Shown: positions 24,523 to 33,680, counted from the stretch's first letter. The stretch is DNA of 64,000 nucleotides from Planctomycetota bacterium (GCA_009691855.1 SIAI01000001.1:106345-170344), one strand, 5' to 3'. Numbers and translations are program-made. Notes: generated from the sequence alone by a model not told the origin.

Positions 24523-25626
24523 TCAGCCCTGCGAACGCGCTGTGGCCGCGGTCCAGGCCGCGACCAGGGCGCGGGCGCTGGCGTCCCACGAGAAGCGCTC
24601 GGCGCGTCGCGCGTGTTCTTCGAGGACGCTCGACGGCTGCGCCAGCGCGTCGCGCAGCGCGCGCGCACAGCCTGCGGCGTCGTCCACGCCGAAGTGCGGC
24701 ACGCCGTCGCCCGCGACCTCGGGCAGCGCGCCGGCGGCGGCGATGGCGAGCGGCGCGCGCGCGCGCTGGGCCTCGAGCACGCCGATGCCGAAGCCCTCGA
24801 GGCGCGAGGGGATCACGACCGCGGCGCAGCGCGCGTAGAGCTGGGGCAGGTCCGCTTCCGCGACCGCGCCCAGGAAGCGCACGCGCGCGGCCACGCCCAG
24901 CTCGCGCGCCAGGGCTTGCAGGCGCTCGTCCTCGCCGTGCTTGGCGGCGCCGGCGAGCTCCAGCGCGGGCAGCGTGGGGTCGAGCGCGAGCGTGCGCAGC
25001 AGGAGCTCGAGGTTCTTGCGCGGCTCGAGGTGGCCGACGTGCAGCAGTGCGGCGTCGGCCAGCGGCGCGCGCGGACGCACGGCCAGGTGATCGCCCGCGT
25101 TCGGCACCACGAACAGCCGGCGCGGCTTGAAGTGCGCGGCCAGCGTCGCGCGCACGGTCTCGCTGACCGCGATCACCGCCGCGGCGTTCTGCACCGCGCC
25201 GCCGATCACCTTGGCGGCGAAGAAGCGCCGCGAGAAGGCCGTGTGCTCGAGCAGCAAGCCGCGCAGGTCGTGCAGCGTCAGCGTGTACGGCGTGGGCAGC
25301 GCGCGCGGTGCGGGCAGGTGCGCGGTGTGCACGAGGTCGAAGGGCGCGCCGCGCGTGCGGGCCTCGTCCAGCGCGCGTCGCAGCGCGCGGCCCTCCAGCG
25401 CGGCGCGCGCGAGCGGCGGACCGCTGGGGACCGTGCTGGTCAGGCACTCGATCGGCGCGGGTAGCTCGAACGACACGCCGTCGCGGCCCGCGAGCACCGT
25501 CAAGCCGCCGCCGTCCTGCGCCAGGAGCCGCGCGGCGCGCGGCAAGAGCTCCTGATTGTGACGGCGCACGCCGCCGAAGCCTTGCGCCAGCACGGCGCCG
25601 GCGAGCAGCACGCGCGGCGCATTCAT
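24523..25626 (-). CDS. Glycosyltransferase family 4 protein
   Basis: A 367-residue GT-B glycosyltransferase. The N-terminal half opens with VLLAGAVLAQGFGGVRRHN, a donor-side glycine loop. The C-terminal half has LLHVGHLEPRKNLELLLR and the GT4 signature SRLEGFGIGVLEAQRARAPL, with the E-x7-E pair. It probably transfers a hexose during surface polysaccharide assembly; donor and acceptor are unknown. Its start overlaps the stop of the upstream glycosyltransferase gene (ATGA). Its 3' end lies 7 bp from the convergent ASPIC/UnbV gene. Confidence 0.85.
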   Translation of the reverse strand: MNAPRVLLAGAVLAQGFGGVRRHNQELLPRAARLLAQDGGGLTVLAGRDGVSFELPAPIECLTSTVPSGPPLARAALEGRALRRALDEARTRGAPFDLVHTAHLPAPRALPTPYTLTLHDLRGLLLEHTAFSRRFFAAKVIGGAVQNAAAVIAVSETVRATLAAHFKPRRLFVVPNAGDHLAVRPRAPLADAALLHVGHLEPRKNLELLLRTLALDPTLPALELAGAAKHGEDERLQALARELGVAARVRFLGAVAEADLPQLYARCAAVVIPSRLEGFGIGVLEAQRARAPLAIAAAGALPEVAGDGVPHFGVDDAAGCARALRDALAQPSSVLEEHARRAERFSWDASARALVAAWTAATARSQG

Positions 25627-26663
25627 GCGAGCTCGCGCCACAACGCCGCGACCTTCTCGGCCGCGGCGTCCCAGGTGAACTCTTGCGCGCGCGCGAGTCC
25701 GCGTCGGCGTAACTCGAAGCGCTCGCTGGCCACGCGCTCGAGCGCGTCGGCGAGTTCCGCCGGCGAGCGCGGATCGAGCGCGAGCCCCGCCGCGCCCGCG
25801 ACCTCGCTGGGCGCGCTGGCGCACGGCACGAGCACGGGCGTGCCGCAGGCCATGGCCTCGAGCACCGGCAGCCCGAAGCCCTCCGAGTGCGACAGCACGG
25901 GCACGGCGTAGGCCAGGCGATACACGGAGGGCAAGTCGGCGTCGGCGATCTCGTCCAGCATCGACACCCAGCGCCCCAGGCCGAGCTTGGAGGCGAGCCC
26001 GAGGTCGCTGCGCAGCTGCGGCGTGTCGCCGCCGGTGAGCAGCACGCGCAGCGGCTCCGACTTGCGCTGCTGGCGTTCGGCCAGGCCGTACAGCAACGCG
26101 CTCAGGTTCTTCTTCGCGCGCACCGCGCCCGGGCAGAAGAGGTACGGCCCCTCGGGCAGGCGATAGCGCGTGAACAGCGCCTCGTCGACCGTCATGGGCG
26201 GAGGCTCGGGCTGGAAGCGCGCCTCGACGCCCCAGGGCACGACGCGGATCTTGGCGCTGGCCACGAACGGACTGCGCGCGAGGTCGGCGGCCACGAACGC
26301 GCTCGGCACGACCACGCGCTGCGCGCGCGCGCTGCCGAGCGAGGCCCACAGCCGGTGCCTGAGGTCGGCGTTCTCGCGCACCCCGTGGCGCCAGGGCAGT
26401 TCGTGCACGGTCTGCACGCGGCGCGCGGCGCCGAGCGGAAAGGCCGAGGTGGAGGAGTGCACGCCCAGGCATCCCGCGGCGCTGGCCAGGCGCGGCAGCT
26501 CGCGCTGGCGCCAGCGCAAGAGGTCCACGCCGCGCTCGGGCGCCAGGCGCACGAGCTCCAGTTCGCCGCGCCGCTCCAGCGCGCCGAGCAGATTCTCGAC
26601 CACCCGCACGAGGCCCCGCGAATGCGGGCGCGAGAGCGCAGAAACATCGAATCCGACGCGCAT
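25623..26663 (-). CDS. Glycosyltransferase family 4 protein
   Basis: A 346-residue GT-B glycosyltransferase. It begins MRVGFDVSALSRPHSRGLVR, typical of mannosyltransferases with the GIGRY-type loop, and carries YLFCPGAVRAKKNLSALLYG and the GT4 signature HSEGFGLPVLEAMACGTPVL. Start ATG 26663 was chosen because the family N-terminus begins exactly there. First gene of a two-gene minus-strand unit with the next glycosyltransferase. It is divergent from the ArsC-like gene with about 95 bp between. Confidence 0.87.
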   Translation of the reverse strand: MRVGFDVSALSRPHSRGLVRVVENLLGALERRGELELVRLAPERGVDLLRWRQRELPRLASAAGCLGVHSSTSAFPLGAARRVQTVHELPWRHGVRENADLRHRLWASLGSARAQRVVVPSAFVAADLARSPFVASAKIRVVPWGVEARFQPEPPPMTVDEALFTRYRLPEGPYLFCPGAVRAKKNLSALLYGLAERQQRKSEPLRVLLTGGDTPQLRSDLGLASKLGLGRWVSMLDEIADADLPSVYRLAYAVPVLSHSEGFGLPVLEAMACGTPVLVPCASAPSEVAGAAGLALDPRSPAELADALERVASERFELRRRGLARAQEFTWDAAAEKVAALWRELA

Positions 26664-26758
26664 ATCCGGGCAGAGTAGTGCGCGCGCGCTGGGTTCGCAT
26701 CTCCGTCCACGCCAGGGTGCGCTGGACTTGGGGGAGCGCATAGCGCACAATCACTCGC

Positions 26759-27241
26759 GTGAGTTCCAAACCTAGGGTGCTGTTCCTGTGCACCGCGAAC
26801 TCCTGCCGTAGCCAGATGGCCGAGGGCTGGCTGCGCCACCTGGCCAAGGGAAAGCTGGTGGCGCTCTCCGCGGGCACGCAGCCGACGCGCCTGGATCCGC
26901 AGGCAGTGCGCGTGATGGCCGAGATCAACATCGACATCTCGCGCCACAGCGCGAGCGCCTTCACGGCGCACCTCGTCGATCCGCCCGAGCTCGTCATCGC
27001 CTTGTGCCGTGCGGTGGCCACGAGCTGCGCGAGCCTGCCGCGGCGCACGGCCGTGCTCTCCTGGCCGTTCGAGGATCCGACCGAGATGCGCGGCAGCGAG
27101 CTCGAGGTGCTGCGCGCCTTCCGTTCGACGCGCGACGCGATCGGCGTGCGCATCGAGACCTGGATGAAGACGGGCTGCGCGGGCCTGCTGCCGCCGGCGC
27201 GCCCGCTCGCGCGCAGCGGACGCGCACCGCGCGCCATCTGA
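26759..27241 (+). CDS. Arsenate reductase / low-molecular-weight phosphatase family protein
   Basis: A 160-residue LMW protein-tyrosine-phosphatase fold. The P-loop CTANSCRSQMAEGWL has the C-x5-R motif, and the pair in LVIALCRAVATSC (Cys-x6-Cys) is at the positions of the redox relay cysteines of thioredoxin-coupled ArsC. Reduction of arsenate is therefore the best guess, although such proteins beside polysaccharide genes can also be Wzb-like phosphatases; the relay cysteines argue against Wzb. Start GTG 26759. It is the only plus-strand gene within the glycosyltransferase region, splitting it in two. Confidence 0.75.
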   Translation: MSSKPRVLFLCTANSCRSQMAEGWLRHLAKGKLVALSAGTQPTRLDPQAVRVMAEINIDISRHSASAFTAHLVDPPELVIALCRAVATSCASLPRRTAVLSWPFEDPTEMRGSELEVLRAFRSTRDAIGVRIETWMKTGCAGLLPPARPLARSGRAPRAI

Positions 27242-27254
27242 GCCGCGGGCGCGC

Positions 27255-27998
27255 TCAGCGTGCGCGCCGCGCACAACGTCGCCACAGCTCGCGTTCGGAC
27301 GCCGCCAGGCGCTGCGCACCGGAATAGGCGCGCAGGAAGCGCGCGGCATCGCTGCGCGTGGCGCCCAGCGCGCGTGCGGAGCCGTGCAGCGCGGCGAGGT
27401 CCTTGATGCGCCAGCGCGAGCGGGCGGGAGCGGCGGGCAGCATGCGGTGCAGGTCCAGCAGGAAGAGCTCGAAGTGCCCGAGCGCGTCGCGGCGCACGAA
27501 AACGTGCTCGAGGTACAGGTCCTGGTGCGCCAGCGCGGCGCCGTGCAGGCGTGCGACGACGGTCGCGAGCCGGCGCGTGAAGGCGCTGCGGAAGGTGAAG
27601 TCGCGCGCGGCTTCGGGTAGCAGCGAGCTGGCGCGCTCGGCGCCGCTGAGCTCCGCGGTCACGACGAAGGACTGGCGCGTGGCCGGATTCGCGCCGCGCG
27701 CGCCCCAGGCGGCGAGCTCGGGCACGGGGATGCCGAGCGCCGCGCAGTGCGTGAGCGCGCGCACCTCGACGCGCGCGTCCAGGATCGGGCGCTTGCCCTG
27801 CAGCGCGCTGCGCGCGATCTCCAACCAGCCCAGGCCGTGGTGGGCCTTGACGTAGAAGTGCCCTCCCCGGCGCACGAAGGCCGCGGTGTGACGCGAGCCG
27901 TCGGCGCTGCGCTTGACCGTGCGCTGGCCCAGGGCCAGGAAGCCGTCGAAGTCCAGGCCGCCGAACAGCCCGCGGAGATCGGGGCGGATCCAGATCAC
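27255..27998 (-). CDS. Lipopolysaccharide core kinase (WaaP/InaA-like) family protein
   Basis: A 247-residue kinase-like protein. FYVKAHHGLGW near residue 48 supplies the nucleotide-binding lysine, HQDLYLEHVFV the catalytic loop Asp, and LFLLDLHRM the metal-binding Asp, matching heptose kinases of the LPS core. GTG start overlaps the stop of the WaaG-like glycosyltransferase (GTGA), so the two are coupled and probably act on the same core sugar. In enterobacteria WaaG and WaaP are likewise neighbours. Confidence 0.8.
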   Translation of the reverse strand: MIWIRPDLRGLFGGLDFDGFLALGQRTVKRSADGSRHTAAFVRRGGHFYVKAHHGLGWLEIARSALQGKRPILDARVEVRALTHCAALGIPVPELAAWGARGANPATRQSFVVTAELSGAERASSLLPEAARDFTFRSAFTRRLATVVARLHGAALAHQDLYLEHVFVRRDALGHFELFLLDLHRMLPAAPARSRWRIKDLAALHGSARALGATRSDAARFLRAYSGAQRLAASERELWRRCARRAR

Positions 27999-29137
27999 CG
28001 CGCCTCCGCCGCCGTTCCGCAGACGGAGGCGCGCTTGCGTTTCGCCGCGCGCTCGATCACGTCCAGAGCCGCCGCCGTGCGCGCGTGCATCCGCCAGCGC
28101 TGCGCCGCGCTGCGCCCGCGCGCGCCGAGCTGCGCCCGCCGCGCGTCGTCGTCGAGCAGCGCGGCCAGCGCGCCGTCGAGCTCGCGCTGCGCGAACGGCT
28201 CGCCCAGCACCACCCCGGCGTCGGCCGCGCGCACGTGCTCGGCGAAACCGCAGGCGCCCGCGGCGATCACCGGCACGCCCTGACTCAGCGCCTCGAGCAG
28301 CACCGTGCCCGTGTTCTCCTCGCGCGCCGGATGCACGAAGACGTCCGCCGCGCGGTAGAAGGAGAGCACGTCCTCGCGCCCGCCCACGAAGCGCACGCGC
28401 GGCGCCAGCGCGCGCGCCGCGCGCTGGAAGCGTCCCGCACGCGCGGCGCCGACGGCCACGAGCCACACACGCTCGCGCAGCGCGCGCGGGAGCTCGCCCA
28501 GCGCGGCCACGGTCCGATCGAGCCCCTTGCGCGCGAAGTCCGAGCCCAGCGCGAGCACGACCAGCGCCGCGGCGGGGATGCCGAGCTCCGCGCGCAGTTC
28601 CGGCGCGCTGGTCGGGCCCGCGGCCAGAAACTCGTCGCGCACGCCCGGCGGCAACACGTGCAAGCGCGCCGCGGGCGTGCCGTAGTGCTGGCGATAGCGC
28701 TGCGCCTGGTCGGCGGTGAGCACCAGGATCTCGCTCGCGTTCTCCGGCGCCGCCAGCGCGCGCTCCCACGCCAGGCGCTGCCTGCGCTGCGGCACGAGCG
28801 CCCGTGCCCCGCGCCCGCGCGTCGCGGCGAAGCACGGATCGGCGGCGTAGAACACGTCGGCCGCGGGCAGGCGATTGAAAGCCACCAGGGCGTCGAAGCG
28901 CCGCTCGCGAAGCGCGCTCGCCAGCGCGCGCGCGAACTCCCGATCACGACCGACGTTCGTGCGCGCGCGCACGGCGAGCTCGACGACCTCGATCCCTGCC
29001 AGCCTCGCGCCCGACCACGAGCGCGTGAACACCGTCACGCGCGCCCCGCGCCGCGCCGCCGCCTCGGCCACGGCGAGAGCGTTGCGCTCGAGCCCGCCGA
29101 AGGGCATGTAGCGGTAGAGGGCGAGGGCGAGGTGCAC
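27995..29137 (-). CDS. WaaG-like glycosyltransferase (LPS core)
   Basis: A 380-residue GT-B protein close to the usual 374 residues of WaaG. The N-terminus has ALYRYMPFGGLERNAL, and YAADPCFAATRG fits the WaaG acceptor region. The C-terminal half has LALGSDFARKGLDRTVAALG, FVHPAREENTGTVLLEALSQ and GCGFAEHV-type sequence. WaaG adds the first glucose to heptose II of the LPS core; the heptose-core role here is inferred from this similarity and from the coupled WaaP-like kinase. GTG start at 29137 gives the expected N-terminus; sequence upstream is shadow. Confidence 0.8.
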   Translation of the reverse strand: MHLALALYRYMPFGGLERNALAVAEAAARRGARVTVFTRSWSGARLAGIEVVELAVRARTNVGRDREFARALASALRERRFDALVAFNRLPAADVFYAADPCFAATRGRGARALVPQRRQRLAWERALAAPENASEILVLTADQAQRYRQHYGTPAARLHVLPPGVRDEFLAAGPTSAPELRAELGIPAAALVVLALGSDFARKGLDRTVAALGELPRALRERVWLVAVGAARAGRFQRAARALAPRVRFVGGREDVLSFYRAADVFVHPAREENTGTVLLEALSQGVPVIAAGACGFAEHVRAADAGVVLGEPFAQRELDGALAALLDDDARRAQLGARGRSAAQRWRMHARTAAALDVIERAAKRKRASVCGTAAEAR

Positions 29138-29172
29138 GGGTCGAGACGCCTCGTAGGCTAGCGCGTGTGGGC

Positions 29173-30327
29173 CTACAGCGAGCGCCGCAGCTTGTGATGG
29201 TCGTCCGCCTCCGGCGGTTCGGTCGCCTTCTGGTAGGCGATCAGCGTCTGGCGCGCGGTCTCGCGCCAGGTGAACTTGCGCGCCTGGGCGTGGCCTTTCT
29301 GCACGAGTTCGGCGGCGAGCTCGGGCTCGCGCAGCAGGCGTCGCGCGGCCTCGAAGATGCGCTCGGGATCGCTGGGGTCGACGTACCAGGCGGCATCCCC
29401 GCACACCTCGGGCAGCGAGGTGATCGAGCTCGTCACGACCGGCGTGCCGGCGACCATGGCCTCGAGCGGTGGCAGGCCGAAGCCCTCGCCCAGGCTGGCG
29501 AACAGGAACAGATCGGCCTGCGCGTAGAGCTTGGGCAGCTCGGCCTCGGACACGTTACGGCGCCACTCGACGCGTTTTGCGGCGGGTGAGCGCGCCAGCG
29601 CGCGCTCGAAGTGCTCGACGCCGTGGCCCGGCGGACCGGCGACGACCCAGCGCTGCGGCAGGCCGTCGGCCACCAGGCGCTCGAAGGCGGCCAGCATGCG
29701 CACGTGGTTCTTGCGGTTGTCCACGCGCGAGACGGTGAGCACGTAGGGCTCCTTCGCCCGTGGATAGCCGCCGGGCGGCAGCGCGCGCGCCAGGTGGTCG
29801 CAGCCCAGCGGCGTGACGGTGATCTGGCTCGGCCAGGCGCCGAAGTGCAGCACGACCTCGGCGCCCACGAACTCGCTCGGCACCAGGATGCGCCGTGCGC
29901 GGCCAGCCAGCGCGCGCGCGGTGGCGCCCATGCGCGCGGCCGAGTGCGCGTCGACGTAGTCTGCGTCCTTCAGGTACAGGCAGTCGTGGATCGTGGCCAC
30001 CTCGAGCGCCGCGCGCACGGCGAGCCGCGAGTAGTGCGTGTGGTGGTAGACCTGGCAGCCGCCGACGAGGTCGTCCACGCCTTTGTCGAGCTTGGAAAGA
30101 AGCCACGGCAGCGCCTTGGACGGAAAGCGCAAGCGCAAGAGCTCGGCGCGCGCGCTCACCAGACCCAGCTCGGCGCGCGAGAACTTGGCGCCGGCCAGCG
30201 TGTAGCCGAACAGACCGAGGTTGCCGCCGAACTCGAGCTCCAGCATCGCGCGCACGAGCTCGCGCACGTAGCGGCCGATGCCCTCGCGGTTCACCAGGGC
30301 CGGGCGATAGTCGATGCCGACGCGCAT
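29173..30327 (-). CDS. Glycosyltransferase family 4 protein (mannosyltransferase-like)
   Basis: A 384-residue GT-B protein. It begins MRVGIDYRPALVNREGIGRY, the acceptor-side loop of GT4 mannosyltransferases, then VYHHTHYSRLAVR and IHDCLYLKDADY. The C-terminal half has YVLTVSRVDNRKNHVRMLAA and the signature ASLGEGFGLPPLEAMVAGTP. It lies 9 bp after the flippase gene and 35 bp before the WaaG-like gene, in a run of four minus-strand genes. Confidence 0.88.
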   Translation of the reverse strand: MRVGIDYRPALVNREGIGRYVRELVRAMLELEFGGNLGLFGYTLAGAKFSRAELGLVSARAELLRLRFPSKALPWLLSKLDKGVDDLVGGCQVYHHTHYSRLAVRAALEVATIHDCLYLKDADYVDAHSAARMGATARALAGRARRILVPSEFVGAEVVLHFGAWPSQITVTPLGCDHLARALPPGGYPRAKEPYVLTVSRVDNRKNHVRMLAAFERLVADGLPQRWVVAGPPGHGVEHFERALARSPAAKRVEWRRNVSEAELPKLYAQADLFLFASLGEGFGLPPLEAMVAGTPVVTSSITSLPEVCGDAAWYVDPSDPERIFEAARRLLREPELAAELVQKGHAQARKFTWRETARQTLIAYQKATEPPEADDHHKLRRSL

Positions 30328-30336
30328 GTTCGCAGG

Positions 30337-31647
30337 TTAGGCGCCGAAGGCGGCCGCGAACAGCGCGCGTGAGAGGAGCGTGGCGAGCGCGAAGACGAGC
30401 GGCCCGAGGGCCCAGCGCAGCGGCGCGCTCGCGGGCCAGCCGCCGAGCGCACGCAGCGCGAAGAGGCTGCCGAAGGTCACCGTGGCCTCGGTCAGGAGCG
30501 TCATCATCGCCGCGCCCTCGGCCCCGCAGCGCGGCACGGAGAGCGCGTTGCCGGCCAGGTTCACGACCAGCGCCGCCAGCGCCACGCCCAGCGCCGCGCG
30601 CGTCGCTCCGGCCGCGATCAGCGCCGTGAGGAAGACCGCGCCCGGGTACACGAGCGCCAGCGCGACCAGCAACCAGCGCAAACTGACCGCGGCCTCGTCG
30701 AAGCCGGGGCCGTAGGCGCAGGCGAGCAGCACTCCGCTCCACGGCAAGAGCAGGCCGGAAAGCGCGCACCCAGCGGTGAACAACGGCTGGGCCAGGCGCG
30801 TCACCGCCTCGCCGAGCGCGTGCTCCTGATGGCGCCGCGCGAGCCACGGCAGCGCGGACGTGGTAGCGAAGGCCGCGAAGAACGCCAGCCACTGGAAGGC
30901 GCGCACGGCGGCGTTGTAGCGCCCGAGCTCGGCCTCGCCGGCGAGCGCGCGCACGAAGCCGTTGTCGGCCCAGAAGTACGCCTGCTGCACCAGACCCAGC
31001 GCGGCCAGCGGCCAGGCGCGCGCGAACAAGCCCGCCAGCGGCGGGGCGGGCGCCGGCAGGCGCGCGCGCGCCACGTAGTGCAGCGCGATGTTGCCCAGCG
31101 CCTGGGTGGCGGTGTGCGCGACCAGGAACGGGCCGAAGCCGAGCTCGGGGTAGCGCGAGAGGGCCACGAGCGCGCACAGGCGCGTGCCCGCACCCAGCGC
31201 GCGCAGGAAGAGCGGCGTGCCCCACTCGATGTTGCGCTGGAACACGACCGCCGACATCTCCGGCACGCGCGCCAGCGGCCCGAGTGCGGCCAGGCACACC
31301 CAGCCGAGGTCGCGCTCGCGCCCGATGCCGGCCGCCAGCGCCAGCGCGAGCCCGCCGGCCAGCGCGGCCACGAAGCGCACGCGCCGCCCGGCCGCGAGCG
31401 CCGCGGCGAAGGCGCGCGCGTCGCGCGCGCCGACCTGTACGGCCACGCTGGACGTGCCGCAGTCCACGAACACGTCGAGGAAGCCGAACACCGCGAGATA
31501 GAAGGTGAAGCGCCCGAAGTCCTCGGGCGCCAGCGCGCGCGCCAGCACCGCCAGCGACAGGAACGTGCACAGCGCGCCCCACTGGCGTGCCAGCGCGGAG
31601 AGGAGGGTTGCGCTCCAGATGCGCTTGGGGACTTGGAACTCGTTCAT
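30337..31647 (-). CDS. Polysaccharide flippase (Wzx/MATE-like)
   Basis: A 436-residue integral membrane protein with about 12 hydrophobic helices. The N-terminus LARQWGALCTFLSLAVLARAL, followed by APEDFGRFTFYLAVFGFLD, matches the PST-type oligosaccharide flippase (Polysacc_synt) family, which moves lipid-linked glycan across the inner membrane. ATG at 31647 is the family-like start; the in-frame sequence upstream derives from the palindromic element at 31699. First gene of the flippase-GT-WaaG-like-kinase unit. Confidence 0.82.
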   Translation of the reverse strand: MNEFQVPKRIWSATLLSALARQWGALCTFLSLAVLARALAPEDFGRFTFYLAVFGFLDVFVDCGTSSVAVQVGARDARAFAAALAAGRRVRFVAALAGGLALALAAGIGRERDLGWVCLAALGPLARVPEMSAVVFQRNIEWGTPLFLRALGAGTRLCALVALSRYPELGFGPFLVAHTATQALGNIALHYVARARLPAPAPPLAGLFARAWPLAALGLVQQAYFWADNGFVRALAGEAELGRYNAAVRAFQWLAFFAAFATTSALPWLARRHQEHALGEAVTRLAQPLFTAGCALSGLLLPWSGVLLACAYGPGFDEAAVSLRWLLVALALVYPGAVFLTALIAAGATRAALGVALAALVVNLAGNALSVPRCGAEGAAMMTLLTEATVTFGSLFALRALGGWPASAPLRWALGPLVFALATLLSRALFAAAFGA

Positions 31648-31698
31648 TCGGCTCCGGGGTTTGCCGGGGCTGGAACCGCGCCGGAAAAGGCGGAAGAG

Positions 31699-31873
31699 GA
31701 CCGCGGAGGCGCGCAGGACGCGGAGGAAGAAGGGGGGCAGAGGGAGGAGCAGGGGTGAAGACCTCCGGGACTTCGAGTCCACGGAGCCTCCAGGCTCCTG
31801 AGGTCCCGGGGACTCGAAGCCCCGCAGGTCTTCACCCCCTCTTCCCCTCTTCTTCCTGCGCGCCTCCGCGGTC
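31699..31873 (+). repeat. Large cruciform-forming palindrome, CGCGGAG-rich
   Basis: Outer arms start GACCGCGGAGGCGCGCAGGA and are mirrored by CGCGCCTCCGCGGTC. Inside is a 29-bp inverted repeat with two mismatches (31752-31780 with 31810-31838, starting GGGGTGAAGACCT), and at the centre a perfect 7-bp hairpin GGAGCCT-CC-AGGCTCC (31783-31798). It sits in the divergent-free gap between the flippase and the dehydrogenase gene. It shares the CGCGGAG style of the elements at 7129 and 20090 but not their ends. Confidence 0.78.
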
Positions 31874-31921
31874 GGTTCGGCGACCGAACACAGCGCCGCA
31901 CGCCCACGCTTCGGAGGCTCT

Positions 31922-32950
31922 TCAGGCTCGCGTTCCCAGCGCGCTCGCCAGGCGCGCGCGCACGACCGCGGTGAACTCGTGCGTGCCCAGGGTGCCGCCG
32001 ATGTCGGCGGTCTTCTCGCCGGTCGCGATCGCGTCGCGGATGGCGCTGCGCAGCGCGCGCCCGGTGTCGCGCTCGCCCACGTGACGCAGCAGCGAGGCGA
32101 AGGCGAGCAGCGCCGCGCTCGGGTTGGCGACGTTCTTGCCGGCGATGTCGGGCGCCGTGCCGCCGGCGGGGTCGAACAGCGCCAGGCGGATGCGCCCGTT
32201 GGCGTCGAAGGAGTAGGAGGCGCTGTCGCCCAGGCCGATCGAGCCGATCAGGCCGCAGGCCATGTCCGAGAGGAAGTCGCCGTACTCGTTGGGGCACACG
32301 ATCACGTGATAGCGCTCGGGGTGCAGGATCACGCCGGCCAGCAAGGAGTCGAACAGCTCGCGCCGGTAGGGGATGCCCGGGTAGTTGCGCGCGATGTCGT
32401 CGCACTGGTCCTCGAACAGGCCGTCGGCCGCGCGCTGGATCGTCCACTTGCTGGTCGAGACGACCGAGGTGCCGCGCTCGGACGCCAGGCGGAAGGCGAA
32501 CTGGGCCGCGTGGCGCGAGGGTCCGCGCTCGATCACGCGCACGGCCACGGCCGACTCGGTGCCGATGCGCATGCCGCGGTCGGAGTACGTGCCGCCGGTG
32601 GCGATGCGCACCACGTCGATGTCCAGCGTGCGCTTGAAGTTGTTTTCGACCCCCGCGAAGGTCATCACCGGGCGGTGGATGACGGAGAAGTTGAAGAACT
32701 CGCGCAGGACCTTGTTGGGGCTCTCCTCCTCGGTCGCGGTGGGGTACTTGATGGCCACCGCGAGCTCGGTCATGGCCAGCTTGGCCTGCTCGTAGATCTC
32801 GTGCTTGTGGCGCGTGCGGTTCTCGAGCGAGAGGTCGATGATGCGGAAGTCGACCTTGAAGGGCAGCGCCGGAGCCAGGCTGTGGACGCTCTCGGAGAGC
32901 TCGGGGGAGATGCCGTCGCCGAGGAACTCGACGATGGAGTACTGCTTCAT
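31922..32950 (-). CDS. Isocitrate/isopropylmalate dehydrogenase family protein
   Basis: A 342-residue beta-decarboxylating dehydrogenase. FLGDGISPELSESV at the N-terminus, VCPNEYGDFLSDMACGLIGS (metal-binding Asp pair) and FDPAGGTAPDIAGKNVANPS (nucleotide-binding loop) are diagnostic. The substrate loop normally reading SLNVxLRK is SPNKVLREFFNFSVIHRPV, so substrate may be isocitrate, tartrate or another 2-hydroxyacid rather than isopropylmalate. It is monocistronic. ATG at 32950 was chosen on family alignment. Confidence 0.82.
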   Translation of the reverse strand: MKQYSIVEFLGDGISPELSESVHSLAPALPFKVDFRIIDLSLENRTRHKHEIYEQAKLAMTELAVAIKYPTATEEESPNKVLREFFNFSVIHRPVMTFAGVENNFKRTLDIDVVRIATGGTYSDRGMRIGTESAVAVRVIERGPSRHAAQFAFRLASERGTSVVSTSKWTIQRAADGLFEDQCDDIARNYPGIPYRRELFDSLLAGVILHPERYHVIVCPNEYGDFLSDMACGLIGSIGLGDSASYSFDANGRIRLALFDPAGGTAPDIAGKNVANPSAALLAFASLLRHVGERDTGRALRSAIRDAIATGEKTADIGGTLGTHEFTAVVRARLASALGTRA

Positions 32951-33031
32951 GGACACGCGGGGGAAGGGCTCGAAACGGTTCGAAGGGCCAGAGGCCAAAC
33001 CAATAGGATAGCGCGCCGCCGACCCGCCTGC

Positions 33032-33679
33032 ATGACCCGCCGTCTCGACACGCTCGACCTCGCCGGCGCGCTCGTGCGCCTGCGCCCGCACGTGCCCGCG
33101 GACGCGGAGCCGGCCTTCACGCTGCTGGCCGGCGAGCAGGAGATCCTACGCTGGCTGGTGTGGGACGGTCCGGCTTCGGCCGCGGAGCTGGCCGATCACT
33201 ACCGCACCTGGCGCTACGACGACGGGGCGGTGAGCGACCTGCGCCTGGCGATCGAGGAGCGCGCGAGCGGCGCGCTGGTGGGCTCGCTCACCATGCGCTT
33301 CGGCGGCCACCCGGGGCAGGGCGACATCGGTTACTGGATCGGGCGAGCGTTCCAGGGTCGCGGCTTCGGGCGCGAGGCGCTGGCGCTCGGCGCGCACCTC
33401 GCCTTCCGCCACCTCGGCGCGCAGTCGCTCTACGCCTGGGTATTCGTGGGCAACCTCGCCTCGCGCCGCGTGCTCGAACACACCGCCTTCACGCTCAGCC
33501 GCACCGTGCCCGGGCGCATCCTCAAGCACAAGAAGGCCGTCGACGAGTGGCACTACGTGCTGCTGGCCAACGAGTGGCGCCGCCTGCGCGTCGACTTCCG
33601 CCCCGCCCACGAGGACCTCCGCTGGCGCGACGACCTCGACGCGCTCGACGAACCCGCCCGCCCCTTCCCGAGCGGGTAG
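33032..33679 (+). CDS. GNAT-family N-acetyltransferase (RimJ/RimL type)
   Basis: A 215-residue acetyltransferase. The beta-strand GALVGSLTMRFGG, the acyl-CoA loop IGRAFQGRGFGREAL and the VFVGNLASRRVLEHTAFTL segment are typical of the RimJ/RimL ribosomal-protein/antibiotic acetyltransferase group. The extra C-terminal tail (about 35 residues) after YVLLANEWRR is unusual. The target is unknown. It lies 80 bp upstream of the DAHP synthase gene and could be cotranscribed with it. Confidence 0.82.
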   Translation: MTRRLDTLDLAGALVRLRPHVPADAEPAFTLLAGEQEILRWLVWDGPASAAELADHYRTWRYDDGAVSDLRLAIEERASGALVGSLTMRFGGHPGQGDIGYWIGRAFQGRGFGREALALGAHLAFRHLGAQSLYAWVFVGNLASRRVLEHTAFTLSRTVPGRILKHKKAVDEWHYVLLANEWRRLRVDFRPAHEDLRWRDDLDALDEPARPFPSG

Positions 33680-33680
33680 A

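Noticed and set aside
26759..27241. Wzb-type tyrosine phosphatase of an exopolysaccharide system
   Set aside because: The Cys-x6-Cys relay pair is typical of thioredoxin-coupled arsenate reductase, and no Wzc kinase is nearby.
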